64,000 bases of DNA from Mycobacteroides chelonae CCUG 47445 (GTDB taxonomy: Bacteria; Actinomycetota; Actinomycetes; Mycobacteriales; Mycobacteriaceae). A model generated the notes under the pieces. It saw only the letters and a program-made list of their open reading frames with translations, had not been told where the DNA came from and did no database searches. Location: the NCBI RefSeq assembly GCF_001632805.1, contig NZ_CP007220.1, positions 2,170,001-2,234,000 of the forward strand, read 5' to 3'. Positions within the stretch are counted from its first letter, which is position 1, and each line of letters begins with the position of its first letter. The position numbers and the translations under genes are program-made. This document shows, piece after piece, positions 1 to 10,568 of this stretch.

Positions 1-349
1 CAGGATCGAACAGGCCGAGGTTCTCGATCAGCGTTCTGCACCCCCTGCACCCGCGATCCAGACCGCCACCGACACCGGACTGTTCGAGGCGGACCCCTCG
101 TTGCCGGCCGCGACGGTATTGGTCGGGCCGAGTGCGTCCTGGGTCTTCGACTACTTCCCGATGCGGCCCACCGGCGTCCAGCATGCCGACGGATCGGTAG
201 AGGCCGCCATGACCTATGCCTCCGAAGACTGGATGGCGCGGTTGATCCTTGGTTTCGGTTCGGCGATCCGGGTGCTGGCGCCAGAATCCCTGGCGCGGCG
301 GGTGCGTACCGACGCGGCGGCGGCGCTGGCGGCGTATCAGGCCAGCTGA
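1..349 (+). CDS. pafC: PafC-like WYL-domain transcriptional regulator, C-terminal part only
   Basis: This is the 3' end of a gene that begins before the window; the open frame starts at base 2 and stops at 349. The visible 115 residues carry the C-terminal WCX-type tail of WYL regulators (SWVFDYFPM, then [12 protein letters not shown], then [13 protein letters not shown]), ending in [11 protein letters not shown]. In mycobacteria PafB and PafC form a heterodimer that activates the RecA-independent DNA-damage regulon. Assignment as PafC rather than PafB rests on position: pafC lies directly upstream of tatA in M. tuberculosis, as here. The N-terminal helix-turn-helix cannot be checked because it is outside the window. 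Confidence 0.82.
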   Translation, partial: RIEQAEVLDQRSAPPAPAIQTATDTGLFEADPSLPAATVLVGPSASWVFDYFPMRPTGVQHADGSVEAAMTYASEDWMARLILGFGSAIRVLAPESLARRVRTDAAAALAAYQAS

Positions 350-407
350 CCGCGATCGGCCCTGGGGTAGCATCAAGGCAGACACGACGCCAGAGGAGGT
401 GACCACA

Positions 408-674
408 TTGGGCGGTCTACAACCCATGCACTGGGTGATCGTAATTGTCGTATTCGCGCTGCTCTTCGGAGCCAAGAAGCTGCCCGACCTCGCGCGTTCG
501 CTGGGTAAGTCGCTGCGGATCTTCAAATCCGAAGTCAAGGAACTGCAGAACGAGGGAAATTCCGCGAAGGCGGCCGACGCCCCACCAGCGGTGGAGCAGC
601 AGCAAGTGCCACCCGCTACCGCGGTGGAAGCACCGCCGATCGAATCGACTCCCGGTCACAAGCCCACTGCCTAG
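408..674 (+). CDS. tatA: Sec-independent protein translocase subunit TatA
   Basis: TatA of the twin-arginine translocase, 88 residues, which oligomerises in the membrane to pass folded proteins. The product starts [16 protein letters not shown], a single N-terminal membrane segment, followed by the hallmark [27 protein letters not shown] hinge and amphipathic helix and an acidic, Pro/Ala-rich tail. I chose the TTG at 408 because a strong AGGAGGT at 394-400 lies 7 bases before it and the protein then matches the usual TatA N-terminus; the open frame runs further upstream but that extension is not TatA-like. The next gene is tatC. TatB is not encoded here. Confidence 0.95.
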   Translation: MGGLQPMHWVIVIVVFALLFGAKKLPDLARSLGKSLRIFKSEVKELQNEGNSAKAADAPPAVEQQQVPPATAVEAPPIESTPGHKPTA

Positions 675-717
675 CCGCGTTCCGCCGCGATAGGCCGGCC
701 GGATAGGTCATGCGTTC

Positions 718-1659
718 ATGAATAAGGTCCTGGGTGCTCTTGGGCTGCAGCGAAAGTCCAGACAGCCCAAGAATTCCGACGGCACCATGTCGCTCGTGGA
801 ACATCTGCAGGAGCTGCGTACCCGCCTGCTTATCTCGGTGGCCGCAGTCCTACTGACCACCATCGTCGGGTTCTTCTGGTACGAGCACGCGATGTTCGGC
901 GTGGAGAGCCTCGGTGAATGGTTGCGTGGACCGTACTGCTCGCTGCCGGCCAGCGCGCGCGCCAATCTGAGCGCCGATGGGGCCTGCCGACTGCTGGCGA
1001 CCGCGCCTTTCGAGCAGTTCATGCTGCGCCTCAAGGTCGGTCTGACCGCGGGTGTGGTGCTGGCCTGTCCAGTGTGGCTGTACCAGATCTGGCGGTTCAT
1101 CACGCCGGGCCTGTATCGCAACGAACGCAAATTCGCGGTCATCTTCGTCACCGCGGCGACGGTGCTGTTCGTCGCAGGTGCGCTGTTGGCCTACACGGTG
1201 CTGGCGAAGGCCCTGCATTTCCTCTTGACGGTGGGCAGCGACGTGCAGGTCACCGGGCTCAAGGGTGACGAGTACTTCAGTTTTCTGATCAACGTATTGC
1301 TGGTCTTCGGCGTCAGCTTCGAGTTCCCGCTGTTGCTTGTCATGCTGAATTTCGTTGGGATCCTGTCCTACGCCAAGCTCAAGAATTGGCGTAGGGGCAT
1401 CATCTTCGGCCTGTTCGTGTTCGCGGCCTTCGCGACCCCGGGATCGGATCCGTTCACGATGACCGCGCTGGGCCTCGCACTGACGGTGCTGCTGGAGTTC
1501 TCCATTCAGGTGGCCCGGATCCACGACAGACGCAAGGCCAAACGGGAGGCCGCGCAGCAGCTCAGCGATGACGAGGCCTCTGCTTTGGATGCTCCCGAGG
1601 CCATTGCCGCGCCCGAACCGATCGGTCCTCCCGAGCGGTTTGACAACATGGGCAAGTGA
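718..1659 (+). CDS. tatC: Sec-independent protein translocase subunit TatC
   Basis: TatC, the twin-arginine signal-peptide receptor, 313 residues. The N-terminal cytoplasmic motif [14 protein letters not shown] is the conserved TatC signature near residue 24. About six hydrophobic segments follow, with the conserved [16 protein letters not shown] loop and [13 protein letters not shown] segment. The C-terminal 50 residues are charged and Ala/Pro/Glu-rich, a cytoplasmic extension seen in actinobacterial TatC. It lies 43 bases after tatA, so the two are probably co-transcribed. The stop codon overlaps the GTG start of helY (GTGA, 1656-1659), suggesting translational coupling. Confidence 0.96.
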   Translation: MNKVLGALGLQRKSRQPKNSDGTMSLVEHLQELRTRLLISVAAVLLTTIVGFFWYEHAMFGVESLGEWLRGPYCSLPASARANLSADGACRLLATAPFEQFMLRLKVGLTAGVVLACPVWLYQIWRFITPGLYRNERKFAVIFVTAATVLFVAGALLAYTVLAKALHFLLTVGSDVQVTGLKGDEYFSFLINVLLVFGVSFEFPLLLVMLNFVGILSYAKLKNWRRGIIFGLFVFAAFATPGSDPFTMTALGLALTVLLEFSIQVARIHDRRKAKREAAQQLSDDEASALDAPEAIAAPEPIGPPERFDNMGK

Positions 1660-4397
1660 CCAGCATCGGAACCCAACTCAGTGCGTTCTCCCAAGGGCTG
1701 AGTTTTGCTCTCGATCCCTTTCAGGTCCGCGCGTGCACGGCGCTGGAAAACGGCCACGGTGTGCTGGTCTGCGCACCCACCGGTGCGGGTAAGACCATCG
1801 TCGGAGAATTCGCGGTCCATTTGGCGCTGGCGGCTGGACGCAAGTGCTTTTACACCACCCCGATCAAGGCGCTGAGCAACCAGAAACACAACGACCTGGT
1901 CTCGGTGTACGGACCGGAGAAGGTCGGCCTGCTCACCGGAGACTCCTCGATCAACTCCGATGCTCCGGTGGTCGTGATGACCACCGAGGTACTGCGGAAC
2001 ATGCTGTACGCGGATTCGCCAGCACTGCATGGTCTTTCGTATGTGGTCATGGACGAAGTGCACTTCCTGGCCGACCGATTCCGCGGTGCGGTCTGGGAAG
2101 AAGTCATCTTGCACCTGCCCGAAGAGGTGGCCCTGGCCAGCTTGTCGGCCACGGTAAGCAACGCCGAGGAATTCGGCGGATGGATCAAGACAGTCCGCGG
2201 AGACACCGCCGTCGTGGTCGACGAGACCAGGCCGGTCCCGTTGTGGCAGCACGTCATGGTTGGTCGGCGGCTCTTCGATCTCTTTGATTACGACGGCAAG
2301 AAAACCGATGTCGACCCGGAGCTCACCCGCTACATAGCCCAGCGGCGCCAGGCCGATCGCTTCGCGGACTTCGACCGCCCACGCCGACGGGGGCCACACG
2401 ATCGTGGCGGGCGTCCTCCCACGCTCTATCGCCCGCCATCGCGACCCGAGGTCATCACCCGGCTCGACGAGGACGGCCTGCTTCCGGCGATCACATTCAT
2501 CTTTTCTCGTGCTGGCTGCGATGGCGCTGTGGCGCAATGCCTCCGATCCCGGCTGCGCCTGACCACCGAGGAAGACCGGCGGGAGATCGTTGCCATCATC
2601 GACCGCCGCACCGAAGGGCTGCCCGAGGCGGACCTGGACGTGCTCGGCTACTGGCAGTGGCGTGAGGGGCTGCTGCGCGGTATCGCCGCCCACCATGCCG
2701 GCATGCTGCCGGTCTTCCGGCACACCGTCGAGGAACTCTTCACCAAGGGGCTGGTGAAGGCGGTATTTGCCACCGAGACACTGGCATTGGGTATCAACAT
2801 GCCCGCGCGCACGGTGGTGCTGGAGCGGTTGGTGAAGTTCAACGGGGAGCAGCACGCGGCGTTGACTCCGGGGGAGTACACCCAGTTGACCGGGCGGGCG
2901 GGCCGACGCGGAATCGACGTCGAGGGACACGCCGTCGTGTTGTGGACGCCCGAGGTGGAACCCAGCGAGATCGCCGGTCTGGCGTCCACGCGTACCTTCC
3001 CGCTGCGCAGCTCATTTGCGCCGTCCTACAACATGACGATCAATCTGGTGCACCGCATGGGCCCGGATCCGGCGCGCGAACTACTGGAGCGATCCTTCGC
3101 GCAGTTCCAGGCCGACCGCTCGGTGGTGGGACTGGTCCGTGGTATCGAACGCGGCAAGAAGATGCTCGACGAGATCGCCAAGGAGATTGACGGGCACGAC
3201 GGTTCCGTCCTGGAATATGTCCGGTTGCGCGGCAGGCTCTCCGAGCGTGAGCGGGCCGCGGCGCGCACCTCACGGCTGGAACGTCGCGGCGCGGCCAACG
3301 ATGCCTTGGCAGCGCTCAAGCGCGGCGATGTCATCGCGATACCCCACGGCCGCCGCAATGGCGTGGCCGTGGTGCTGGAGCCGGCCCACGACGACGATGA
3401 CCCGCGTCCGTTGGTGTTGACCGAACATCGTTGGGCCGGAAGGATTTCATCGGCGGACTACTCGGGAACCGCGGAACCGCTCGGATCCATCAGCCTGCCC
3501 AAGCGTGTCGAGCACCGCCAGCCCAAGGTGCGCCGTGACGTGGCGTCGGCCCTGCGATCGGCCCTGGACGAGGGTCGGGTGCGCAGGCCGCAACCTGTGA
3601 AGGGACGCAAGAACGATCCGGGCGCTGATGGTTCGGATCTGGGCGTCGAGGTCGAACGGCTGCGCCGCGAAATCCGGGAGCATCCGGTGCACCACGCTCC
3701 CAACCGTGAGGATCTGGCGCGGACGGCCGAGCGCTATCTGCGCATCGAACGCGATAACGCACAGCTGCAGAAGAAGGTGTCGGCCGCGACCAACTCACTC
3801 GCGCGTACTTTTGACCGCATCCTGACGCTGCTGACCGAACGCGGATACGTCCAGGACAGCTCCGAGCTCGGTAAGAAGGTGACCGAGGACGGCATGCTGT
3901 TGGCCCGTATCTACAGCGAAAGCGATCTGCTGGTGGCCGAATGTCTGCGGCGCGGACTGTGGGCGGGGCTCAAACCCGCGGAACTGGCGGCGGTGGCATC
4001 GGCCGTGTTGTACGAGTCGCGTGGTGATGCGGTATCGGTGACGGGGGAGGCGCCCACTGCGGCGCTGCGCGCGGCGCTCGCCGAAACCCACCGGGCGCTG
4101 GCACGGTTGCGTCACGACGAACAGCGGCATCAGCTCGCGCCCACCCGCGAGGTCGATGAGGGCTTCGTCGCGGCGGTGTACCGGTGGGCGACCACCGGTG
4201 ATCTGGCGGCATCGTTGGAGGCGGCCGGGGATACCGGCACCGCGCTACCGGCAGGCGACTTCGTGCGGTGGTGCCGGCAAGTGGTTGATCTGCTCGACCA
4301 GATCAACAAGGCAGCGCCGGATGCCGAGGTGCGCTCGGTGGCGAGGGCCGCGGTCGCCGACGTGCGGCGTGGCGTCGTTGCCGTTGATGGCACATAA
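1656..4397 (+). CDS. helY: DEVH-box ATP-dependent helicase HelY (Ski2/Mtr4-like)
   Basis: Superfamily 2 helicase of 913 residues, the actinobacterial HelY. Walker A APTGAGKT spans residues 40-47, the DEVH box is at 133-136 ([12 protein letters not shown]), motif III is SLSAT, and motif VI lies in [12 protein letters not shown]. The [17 protein letters not shown] segment is typical of Ski2/Mtr4-type helicases. The C-terminal third carries the DSHCT-like helical domain and a basic linker. The GTG start overlaps the tatC stop by four bases. Substrate preference is not visible from sequence; the family acts on structured RNA or DNA. Length agrees with M. tuberculosis HelY (about 900 residues). 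Confidence 0.95.
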   Translation: MTSIGTQLSAFSQGLSFALDPFQVRACTALENGHGVLVCAPTGAGKTIVGEFAVHLALAAGRKCFYTTPIKALSNQKHNDLVSVYGPEKVGLLTGDSSINSDAPVVVMTTEVLRNMLYADSPALHGLSYVVMDEVHFLADRFRGAVWEEVILHLPEEVALASLSATVSNAEEFGGWIKTVRGDTAVVVDETRPVPLWQHVMVGRRLFDLFDYDGKKTDVDPELTRYIAQRRQADRFADFDRPRRRGPHDRGGRPPTLYRPPSRPEVITRLDEDGLLPAITFIFSRAGCDGAVAQCLRSRLRLTTEEDRREIVAIIDRRTEGLPEADLDVLGYWQWREGLLRGIAAHHAGMLPVFRHTVEELFTKGLVKAVFATETLALGINMPARTVVLERLVKFNGEQHAALTPGEYTQLTGRAGRRGIDVEGHAVVLWTPEVEPSEIAGLASTRTFPLRSSFAPSYNMTINLVHRMGPDPARELLERSFAQFQADRSVVGLVRGIERGKKMLDEIAKEIDGHDGSVLEYVRLRGRLSERERAAARTSRLERRGAANDALAALKRGDVIAIPHGRRNGVAVVLEPAHDDDDPRPLVLTEHRWAGRISSADYSGTAEPLGSISLPKRVEHRQPKVRRDVASALRSALDEGRVRRPQPVKGRKNDPGADGSDLGVEVERLRREIREHPVHHAPNREDLARTAERYLRIERDNAQLQKKVSAATNSLARTFDRILTLLTERGYVQDSSELGKKVTEDGMLLARIYSESDLLVAECLRRGLWAGLKPAELAAVASAVLYESRGDAVSVTGEAPTAALRAALAETHRALARLRHDEQRHQLAPTREVDEGFVAAVYRWATTGDLAASLEAAGDTGTALPAGDFVRWCRQVVDLLDQINKAAPDAEVRSVARAAVADVRRGVVAVDGT

Positions 4398-4476
4398 CGA
4401 TGAGCAAACGCTAAGGTGGAGCGTCAGCACCCTCTTACACACCGGTAAGTAACAAAGTCGCGACACGGGAGGAACG

Positions 4477-5187
4477 ATGAGCGGTCCACAGGGAACCGAA
4501 CCTGGCGGACAGTGGGCGCCCCAACCTGGGCAAGGCCAAGAGCCGTGGCAGACACCGCAATCCTCAGATCCGGCGCAGCAGGGTGAACCGAGTTGGCAGC
4601 AGCCCGCCTATGGCCAGGGCCAGCAGTATCCGCAGTACCAGCAGCCGGGTTTCCCGGGCGGTGGATTTGGGGATCCGAGCCAGTTCGGCCAGCAGCCCGG
4701 TCAGCCGGGGTTCGGTGAGCCGAGCCAGTTCGGTCAGCCCGGCGCCTACGGCCAGCCGGGACAGTACGGACAGCAGGGTGGATACCCGGGCCAGTACGGC
4801 CAGCAGCAGGGACAGCCGTTCCCGCAGTTCGGCGCCGGAAAGCCGCAGCGTTCCACGAAGACCATCGCGATCATCGGCGGTATCGTCGCGGCCGCGGTGA
4901 TCCTGATCGTCGTGCTGGTGACCGCCTTCCTGGCCCCCGGCTGGGCCATGACCACAACCCTGGACGTCAACAAGGCGCAGGAGGGTGTGACCAAGGTTCT
5001 CACCGACGAAACCAATGGCTACGGCGCCAAGAACGTCAAGGACGTCAAGTGCAATGACGGCCAGAACCCTGAGGTCAAGAAGGGTGCCACCTTCAGCTGC
5101 GATGTCAGCATCGACGGCACCAAGCGACAGGTCACCGTGACCTTCCAGAACGACAAGGGCACCTACGAGGTCGGCCGTCCCAAGTAA
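4477..5187 (+). CDS. Gln/Gly/Pro-rich membrane protein with C-terminal DUF4333 domain
   Basis: A 236-residue protein with three parts: a roughly 125-residue low-complexity cytoplasmic head rich in Q, G, P, Y and F with repeats such as PSQFGQ and [10 protein letters not shown]; one membrane segment around residues 130-152 ([23 protein letters not shown]); and an extracytoplasmic DUF4333 domain with two cysteines (VKCNDGQ and FSCDVSIDG) that probably form a disulfide. The start ATG is preceded by GGGAGG at 4468-4473. It matches the position and design of M. tuberculosis Rv2091c. No biochemical function is known to me. The gene ends at a strong terminator. Confidence 0.85.
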   Translation: MSGPQGTEPGGQWAPQPGQGQEPWQTPQSSDPAQQGEPSWQQPAYGQGQQYPQYQQPGFPGGGFGDPSQFGQQPGQPGFGEPSQFGQPGAYGQPGQYGQQGGYPGQYGQQQGQPFPQFGAGKPQRSTKTIAIIGGIVAAAVILIVVLVTAFLAPGWAMTTTLDVNKAQEGVTKVLTDETNGYGAKNVKDVKCNDGQNPEVKKGATFSCDVSIDGTKRQVTVTFQNDKGTYEVGRPK

Positions 5188-5198
5188 CGAGTTCTGCC

Positions 5199-5236
5199 AA
5201 AACGCCGAGCGCATGCAGTGACGCGCTCGGCGTTTT
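5199..5236. terminator. Bidirectional intrinsic terminator
   Basis: Perfect 10-bp stem CGCCGAGCGC (5203-5212) with GCGCTCGGCG (5223-5232), a 10-base loop, flanked by AAAA on the left and a run of five T on the right. With the A/T tracts included the stem extends to 14 bp and it functions in both directions. It sits between the convergent DUF4333 gene and the 5'-3' exonuclease gene. Confidence 0.9.
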
Positions 5237-5248
5237 TGCGTTCTCGGC

Positions 5249-6220
5249 CTAAGGCTGGGGCAGCGTGTCCAATGCTTTCTGTAGGCGCGTGATCGCCGAA
5301 CCGATCCCCAGCTCGGCACCCAGTTCGGCGACCCGCCGCGGATCTCGGGCGGCCAGCGGTAGCGCATCGCTATCCCGATCGATGGTGACCGGCGCGTCCA
5401 CGGCCACCCGCACCACCGGCTCGGCGGCCACGATGTAGTCCACCGAGGCCTGCAACTTGGCGCGAACAGCCTTGGCCAGCCCTGATTTTGGATCATCGGC
5501 CGCGGCGAGAATGCCGGTCAGAGAGTGGTGCTCGGCGAGAAGTTTGGCGGCGGTCTTCTCGCCCACCCCGGCAACACCGGGCAGACCGTCGGACGGGTCG
5601 CCGCGCAGCAGGGCCAGCTCGGCGTAGGCCGCGCCGGCGCGCTCGACGGGCACGCCGTACTGCTCGGATACCTCCACCGGTCCGAACAATGTGGCCTTGG
5701 CGAACCCGCGCCCCATGTAGAACACGCGAACAGGCACCGGGGCGTCGGTGACCAACTGCAGTAGGTCACGGTCCCCGCTGACCACGATCACCGGGTCGCG
5801 ACGTTCAGCCGCCGCGAGGGTGCCCAGCACGTCGTCGGCCTCGAATCCCGGGGCGCCGGCGGACGCGATGCCGAACGCATCCAGCATTTCGGCGATCATG
5901 TCGACCTGGGGTGTCAGTTCGTCGGGCACCTCTTCGACATCGACGGCACCGTCGGGTTCCGGGGAGACCACACGATGCGCCTTGTACGAAGGAATCGCGG
6001 CAACCCGCCAGGCAGGCCGCCAGTCCAGATCCAGGCACACCACAAGCCGATGCGGCCGGTGCAGCGTGATGAGCTGGGAGATGGTGTCGAGGAAGCCGCG
6101 GACCGCGTTGACGGGTCTGCCATCGGGGGCCTTGATCGAATCCGGGACGCCAAAGTATGAACGGAACCACAGGCTGGCTCCATCGAGGAGCAGGACGGGT
6201 CGGTGGAGGTCTTCTGACAC
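5249..6220 (-). CDS. 5'-3' exonuclease (FEN/PolA 5'-nuclease family)
   Basis: Stand-alone 5'-nuclease, 323 residues from the GTG at 6220 ([24 protein letters not shown]). Metal-binding acidic motifs are visible: LLLDGAS near the N-terminus, [23 protein letters not shown] and [12 protein letters not shown]. The helix-hairpin-helix segment [24 protein letters not shown] is the double-stranded DNA grip of this family. The open frame extends 81 bases further upstream but that would overlap pepE; the GTG at 6220 gives a start that aligns with the conserved core, like M. tuberculosis Rv2090. It resembles the N-terminal domain of DNA polymerase I and may process Okazaki fragments or flaps. Divergent from pepE. 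Confidence 0.92.
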   Translation of the reverse strand: MSEDLHRPVLLLDGASLWFRSYFGVPDSIKAPDGRPVNAVRGFLDTISQLITLHRPHRLVVCLDLDWRPAWRVAAIPSYKAHRVVSPEPDGAVDVEEVPDELTPQVDMIAEMLDAFGIASAGAPGFEADDVLGTLAAAERRDPVIVVSGDRDLLQLVTDAPVPVRVFYMGRGFAKATLFGPVEVSEQYGVPVERAGAAYAELALLRGDPSDGLPGVAGVGEKTAAKLLAEHHSLTGILAAADDPKSGLAKAVRAKLQASVDYIVAAEPVVRVAVDAPVTIDRDSDALPLAARDPRRVAELGAELGIGSAITRLQKALDTLPQP

Positions 6221-6253
6221 GGCACTCAACCTATGCCAGATAGCCTGGACCGT

Positions 6254-7393
6254 ATGGCACCCCAGCGTTTTGAATCCGATGTGTACGCCAACCGCCTGCA
6301 ACGTGCCGCTTCGGAGGCCGCGACGGCCGGGGTGGCGGGCTTGGTGGTCACACCCGGATACGACCTGAGATATCTGACCGGATCACGCGCGCAGACATTC
6401 GAGCGGCTCACCGCGCTGGTGGTGCCTGCCTCGGGAACACCCACCGTGATCGCGCCGAGGATGGAGCTTGCCGCGCTGCAGGATTCGGCGATCGGCGACC
6501 TCGGCATCCCGATCAGCGATTGGGTGGACGGGGAGAATCCCTACGAGCTGGTACGTGCGGCGTTGGGTTCCTCGGGTGGTGCGCTGTCGGGCACCATCGC
6601 CGTCACCGAGTCCATGCCCGCGCTGCATCTACTCCCGCTGACCGAATTGATCGGGACCGTGCCGATACTGGCCACCGGGGTGCTGCGCCGACTGCGCATG
6701 GTCAAGGATGCCTCAGAGATCGATGCCCTACGCAAGGCCGGGGCGGCCATCGATCGCGTACACGCGCTGGTGCCCGAACTGTTGGCGCCGGGTCGCACGG
6801 AGGCCCAGGTGGCCGCCGATATCGCTGAAGCGATTGTGGCCGAGGGGCATTCGGAGGTCGCCTTCATCATCGTCGGATCCGGTCCGCATGGGGCCGACCC
6901 GCACCACGAATGCTCCGACCGGGAGCTGCGGGCCGGGGACATCGTCGTGGTGGACATCGGCGGCAGCTACGAGCCCGGTTACAACTCCGACAGCACGCGT
7001 ACCTACAGCATCGGTGAGCCTGACCCCGATGTGGCTCAAAGGATTTCAATTCTGGAGCAGGCGCAGCAGGCTGCGGTTCGGGCGGCCCGGCCCGGCGTGA
7101 GCGCCCAGTCGGTGGATGCCGCCGCGCGTCGCGTTCTCGTCGAGGCGGGGATGGGTGAGGCGTTCGTGCATCGCACCGGACACGGCATCGGATTGTCGGT
7201 ACATGAGGAGCCGTACATCGTGGAGGGCAACGATCTGATCCTGGAGCCGGGAATGGCCTTCAGCATTGAGCCTGGCGTGTACTTCCCGGGGCAATGGGGC
7301 GCACGAATCGAGGACATCGTCGTCGTCACCGAAAATGGTTGCGAGTCGGTGAATTCACGGCCGCACGGCCTGACGGTGGTGCCTACTCGCTAG
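6254..7393 (+). CDS. pepE: M24-family metallopeptidase, Xaa-Pro dipeptidase type PepE
   Basis: Creatinase/aminopeptidase P fold protein, 379 residues from ATG 6254. The C-terminal catalytic domain shows the five dimetal ligands in order: Asp in [16 protein letters not shown], second Asp in the same segment (SDSTRTY), His in [16 protein letters not shown], Glu in [11 protein letters not shown] and Glu in [10 protein letters not shown]. The N-terminal half is the creatinase-N domain. ATG 6233, seven codons earlier, is also possible; I prefer 6254 because the protein then matches M. tuberculosis PepE length and leaves 33 bases to the divergent exonuclease. Its 3' end overlaps the convergent biliverdin reductase gene by 11 bases. 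Confidence 0.92.
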   Translation: MAPQRFESDVYANRLQRAASEAATAGVAGLVVTPGYDLRYLTGSRAQTFERLTALVVPASGTPTVIAPRMELAALQDSAIGDLGIPISDWVDGENPYELVRAALGSSGGALSGTIAVTESMPALHLLPLTELIGTVPILATGVLRRLRMVKDASEIDALRKAGAAIDRVHALVPELLAPGRTEAQVAADIAEAIVAEGHSEVAFIIVGSGPHGADPHHECSDRELRAGDIVVVDIGGSYEPGYNSDSTRTYSIGEPDPDVAQRISILEQAQQAAVRAARPGVSAQSVDAAARRVLVEAGMGEAFVHRTGHGIGLSVHEEPYIVEGNDLILEPGMAFSIEPGVYFPGQWGARIEDIVVVTENGCESVNSRPHGLTVVPTR

Positions 7394-7808
7394 GGGTGTC
7401 GCCGCGGTTCAGCAGATCCGAGGAGCCCAGCACCCGCTCGATCTTGACCTCGATGACCACCCGCTGCGGGTTTACCCGGGGTGTGCGGTAACGCTGCGCA
7501 TAACGCAGCTCGGCGTCGCGTACCGCCTCTTTGTCGGTGACGACGGTGGCCGAACCCTCCAGGGAAAGCCAGCGTGCGCCGTCCACCTGACTCAGCACCG
7601 CGAGGCCTCCACGCTCGGCGTTGACCGCTTTCTGCGACCCGCCGGTGGTGATGACCCGCGCGATGTGCGTGACGGGGTCAAACGTGAAGCCGACAGCCAC
7701 CACGTGCGGGCTGTTGTCCTGCCGCAAGGTGGTCAGCATCGCGAGATGGCGCTCGGACAGGAACGCCAGCGCATCATCGGTAAGTCGAGTTGTAGGGGTG
7801 TTCGGCAT
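7383..7808 (-). CDS. F420-dependent biliverdin reductase (Rv2074-type PPOX-fold protein)
   Basis: A 141-residue split beta-barrel protein of the flavin/deazaflavin oxidoreductase superfamily. The sequence [20 protein letters not shown], then [21 protein letters not shown] and [12 protein letters not shown], matches what I recall of M. tuberculosis Rv2074 almost residue for residue. Rv2074 reduces biliverdin to bilirubin with reduced F420. The ATG at 7808 is used; the frame also offers a TTG one codon earlier. The 3' end overlaps pepE by 11 bases. It and the next + gene are divergent, separated by 35 bases. Confidence 0.9.
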   Translation of the reverse strand: MPNTPTTRLTDDALAFLSERHLAMLTTLRQDNSPHVVAVGFTFDPVTHIARVITTGGSQKAVNAERGGLAVLSQVDGARWLSLEGSATVVTDKEAVRDAELRYAQRYRTPRVNPQRVVIEVKIERVLGSSDLLNRGDTPSE

Positions 7809-7843
7809 CAAGTCTCACGCTAGCGCAGGACATAATCGCTGAC

Positions 7844-8635
7844 GTGACCGACACGGTGCGACACTCCGGCCAGCTTGGGGATGATCCGCTTACGGGAAGA
7901 CCGTCGACGGTGGTGATATTCGGTGGACGCAGCGAAATCGGACTTGAGGTGGCCACTCGTCTTGCCGCCGGAAACACCGTGGTCCTCGCGGCGCGCCGGG
8001 CCGGTGACCTGCAGGACGAGGAACGGCGCGTCCGCGACGCCGGGGCCGTTGCCGTCGACTGCGTCGAATTCGATGCCGACCGGCTCGACACCCACGAATC
8101 GGTGCTGGCCGCCCTTACTGAGCGGCACGGAGCCATCGACGTGGCAGTGCTCGCGTTTGGACTGTTGGGTGATCAGGAGAGGGCGGAAACCGATGCCGGC
8201 CACGCGGCGGCGATCGTGCACATCGACTACGTGGCGCAGGTGGCGTTGCTGACCCAGCTGGCTGTGCGCATGCGCGGTGCCGGGCGCGGCGCGCTGGTGG
8301 TGTTCTCCTCGATCGCCGGATGGCGAGTACGGCGTGCCAATTACGTGTATGGATCGGCAAAGGCTGGGCTCGACGGTTTCGCGAGCGGGCTCGCCGACGC
8401 CCTGCACGGATCGGGCGTGCATCTGTTGATCGCGCGCCCCGGCTTCGTGATCGGTCGGATGGCGGCGGGCATGTCACCGGCGCCATTGGCGAGCACACCG
8501 CCCCAGGTGGCGGAGGCGACCGTGCGCGCGTTGCGCAGCGGGAAGCGCACCGTGTGGATTCCGCGTGCGCTGGGAACGCTCGCATTCATCATGCGGTGGG
8601 TACCGTCATCTCTATGGCGCAGGATGCCGCGGTGA
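7844..8635 (+). CDS. Short-chain dehydrogenase/reductase (Rv2073c-like)
   Basis: Classical SDR of 263 residues starting at GTG. The nucleotide-binding motif is GGRSEIGLEVA near residue 29, and the active site is YGSAKAG with an upstream Ser in VFSSIAGWR. The modified glycine motif (GGRSEIG) and the C-terminal WVPSSLWRRMPR segment resemble DprE2-like and Rv2073c-type SDRs. It sits immediately before cobL; the stop overlaps the proposed cobL GTG in GTGA (8632-8635), so it is probably co-transcribed with the cobalamin genes. Substrate unknown; a cobalamin role is not implied by its sequence. Confidence 0.85.
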   Translation: MTDTVRHSGQLGDDPLTGRPSTVVIFGGRSEIGLEVATRLAAGNTVVLAARRAGDLQDEERRVRDAGAVAVDCVEFDADRLDTHESVLAALTERHGAIDVAVLAFGLLGDQERAETDAGHAAAIVHIDYVAQVALLTQLAVRMRGAGRGALVVFSSIAGWRVRRANYVYGSAKAGLDGFASGLADALHGSGVHLLIARPGFVIGRMAAGMSPAPLASTPPQVAEATVRALRSGKRTVWIPRALGTLAFIMRWVPSSLWRRMPR

Positions 8636-9816
8636 TTACCGTGATCGGGATAGGTGCGGACGGTGTCGACGGACTGTCCACGCGTTCCCGTCGTGAATTA
8701 CAGCGCGCCTCAGTGATATTCGGGTCACTACGCCAGCTGGAACTGCTGGCCGAAGAGTCTCTGGCGGCCGAGTGCCGGGTATGGCCTTCGCCACTGTTGC
8801 CCGCGTTGTCCACCATGTTCGATGGTCTCGGCGACGTTCATGTGCTCGCCAGCGGTGACCCCATGCTGCATGGCATCGGCACCACGTTGGTCCGGCTCTT
8901 CGGCGCGGATCGGGTGCACGTGCTACCGCATGTGTCCAGTGTGTCGTTGGCCTGCGCCCGAATGGGATGGGCGGTGAACGATGTGGAGATCATCAGCCTG
9001 GTCAATGCGCCGGCGACCTCCGCACTGCGGTACGGCGGTCGGGCGATCGTGCTCAGCCGCAACGCGGATACTCCGGCTGAGCTGGCGCAGACCCTGACCG
9101 ACTCCGAGCTGGGTGACTCACGGTTGACGGTGTGGGAACAGTTGGGCGGCGCCGCGGAGAACCGTCTGGAAGGGGTCGCTCACGATTGGGGCCATTCTCC
9201 CGGCCATGCATTGAATGTCATTGCTGTGGAATATGTTCCGACGGCGGGGGTGGCGGTGCTGCCACTGGTTGCGGGGTTGTCCGAGGACGTTTTTGAACAC
9301 GACGGGCAGATCACCAAGCGGGAGATCCGGGCGGTCACGCTGGCATCACTCGCGCCGCGACCGGGGCAGCGGCTTTGGGACGTGGGCGCCGGGTCGGGCA
9401 GCATCGCGATCGAATGGTCCCGCAGTGGCACCGGCTGTAGCGCCTCGGCCTTCGAGATCAAGCCATCGCGGCGGGCCGCGATTGTGGCCAACGCGACGAA
9501 ATTCGGCGTTGACGTCGAGTGTTTCGCCGCGGCGCCTGGCGATTTCGACAGGGCCGATCCCCCCGACGCGATCTTCGTCGGTGGTGGTGTGACCAATGCC
9601 GGTCTACTGGAGGCGTGCTGGGACCGGCTGCCCAGCGGGGGGCGGATTGTCATCAACGCGGTGACCGCGGAGTCTGAAGCGCTGCTATTGCACTGGTATT
9701 CCCGCCATGGGGGAGAGCTGCACCGCTACCGCGTGGAGGACGCGGCTCCGCTCGGAGCCTTCACCAGCTGGAGGTCCCGGCTGCCGGTGTCTCAATGGAC
9801 CGGGGAAAAGTCATGA
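8632..9816 (+). CDS. cobL: Precorrin-6Y C5,15-methyltransferase (decarboxylating) CobL
   Basis: Bifunctional enzyme of aerobic corrin synthesis, 394 residues, fusing CbiE-like (N) and CbiT-like (C) methyltransferase domains. The N-terminal domain shows VIGIGADGVDGLS and LASGDPMLHGIGTTL. The C-terminal domain shows a classical SAM motif, LWDVGAGSGSIAIEW, and VGGGVTNAGLLEACWDRLP. It methylates C5 and C15 and decarboxylates the C12 acetate of precorrin-6B. I chose GTG 8632 (MITVIGIGADG), which matches M. tuberculosis CobL and overlaps the SDR stop by four bases; ATG 8614 in the same frame is the alternative. Its stop overlaps cobM (ATGA). Confidence 0.95.
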   Translation: MITVIGIGADGVDGLSTRSRRELQRASVIFGSLRQLELLAEESLAAECRVWPSPLLPALSTMFDGLGDVHVLASGDPMLHGIGTTLVRLFGADRVHVLPHVSSVSLACARMGWAVNDVEIISLVNAPATSALRYGGRAIVLSRNADTPAELAQTLTDSELGDSRLTVWEQLGGAAENRLEGVAHDWGHSPGHALNVIAVEYVPTAGVAVLPLVAGLSEDVFEHDGQITKREIRAVTLASLAPRPGQRLWDVGAGSGSIAIEWSRSGTGCSASAFEIKPSRRAAIVANATKFGVDVECFAAAPGDFDRADPPDAIFVGGGVTNAGLLEACWDRLPSGGRIVINAVTAESEALLLHWYSRHGGELHRYRVEDAAPLGAFTSWRSRLPVSQWTGEKS

Positions 9817-10568
9817 CCGTCTACTTCATCGGTGCGGGACCAGGCGCCGCCGATCTCATCACGGTGCGCGGTCAGCGGATTCTGCAGCGGTGCATGGTGT
9901 GCCTGTACGCCGGATCGATCATGCCGCCCGATCTGCTGGAGGTGTGCCCGCCCGACGCCCGAATCATCGACACCGGTCCACTGACCTTGGATGCCATCAT
10001 CGGTGAGATATCCAGTGCTGACGCACAGGGATTGGATGTCGCCAGGCTGCACTCGGGTGACCCCTCGCTCTACAGTGCGGTAGCCGAGCAGTGCCGCCGA
10101 CTGGATGCCCTCGGCATCGGCCACGAGATCGTGCCGGGTGTGCCTGCCTTCGCCGCGGCCGCGGCAGCATTGGGTGCCGAGCTCACCGTTCCCGGTGTCG
10201 CGCAGACCGTGACAATCACCCGGGTCTCGACGCTGTCCACCGCGATGCCCGCCGGCGAGGATTTGCGCACCCTGGCGGCGCCGGGGGCGACGCTGGCGTT
10301 GCACCTGGCCGCGGCCCAAATCGACAATGTGGTAGCTGATCTCGTCGCCGGGGGGTATCCGCCGGGCACGCCGGTTGCTGTCGTCGCATATGCCAGCTGG
10401 CCATCGGAGACCATCCTTCGTGGCACTCTCGCGGACATCGCCGGGCAGATGAAGCAAGCGGGCGTGACCAAGACGGCGGTCATCTTCGTCGGAAAGGTGC
10501 TTGCGGCAGAGGGGTTCACGGATAGCTACCTGTACTCGGCCGGACGTCGCAGAGGGGCAACACATTAG
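9813..10568 (+). CDS. cobM: Precorrin-4 C11-methyltransferase CobM
   Basis: SAM-dependent tetrapyrrole methylase of 251 residues. It opens MTVYFIGAGPGAADLITVRG, the family's glycine-rich SAM loop, and carries RLHSGDPSLYSAVAEQ and VPGVPAFAAAAAALGAELTVPGVAQT, the region that defines CobM/CbiF. It methylates precorrin-4 at C11. ATG 9813 overlaps the cobL stop in ATGA and removes an unrelated six-codon upstream extension. The stop is followed directly, with no gap, by the cobK ATG. Confidence 0.95.
   Translation: MTVYFIGAGPGAADLITVRGQRILQRCMVCLYAGSIMPPDLLEVCPPDARIIDTGPLTLDAIIGEISSADAQGLDVARLHSGDPSLYSAVAEQCRRLDALGIGHEIVPGVPAFAAAAAALGAELTVPGVAQTVTITRVSTLSTAMPAGEDLRTLAAPGATLALHLAAAQIDNVVADLVAGGYPPGTPVAVVAYASWPSETILRGTLADIAGQMKQAGVTKTAVIFVGKVLAAEGFTDSYLYSAGRRRGATH

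Noticed and set aside
1506..2930. 474-codon open frame on the minus strand
   Set aside because: It lies wholly antisense to tatC and helY, shows no domain, and is composed of the Arg/Gln/Val/His-rich reading typical of GC-rich shadow frames.
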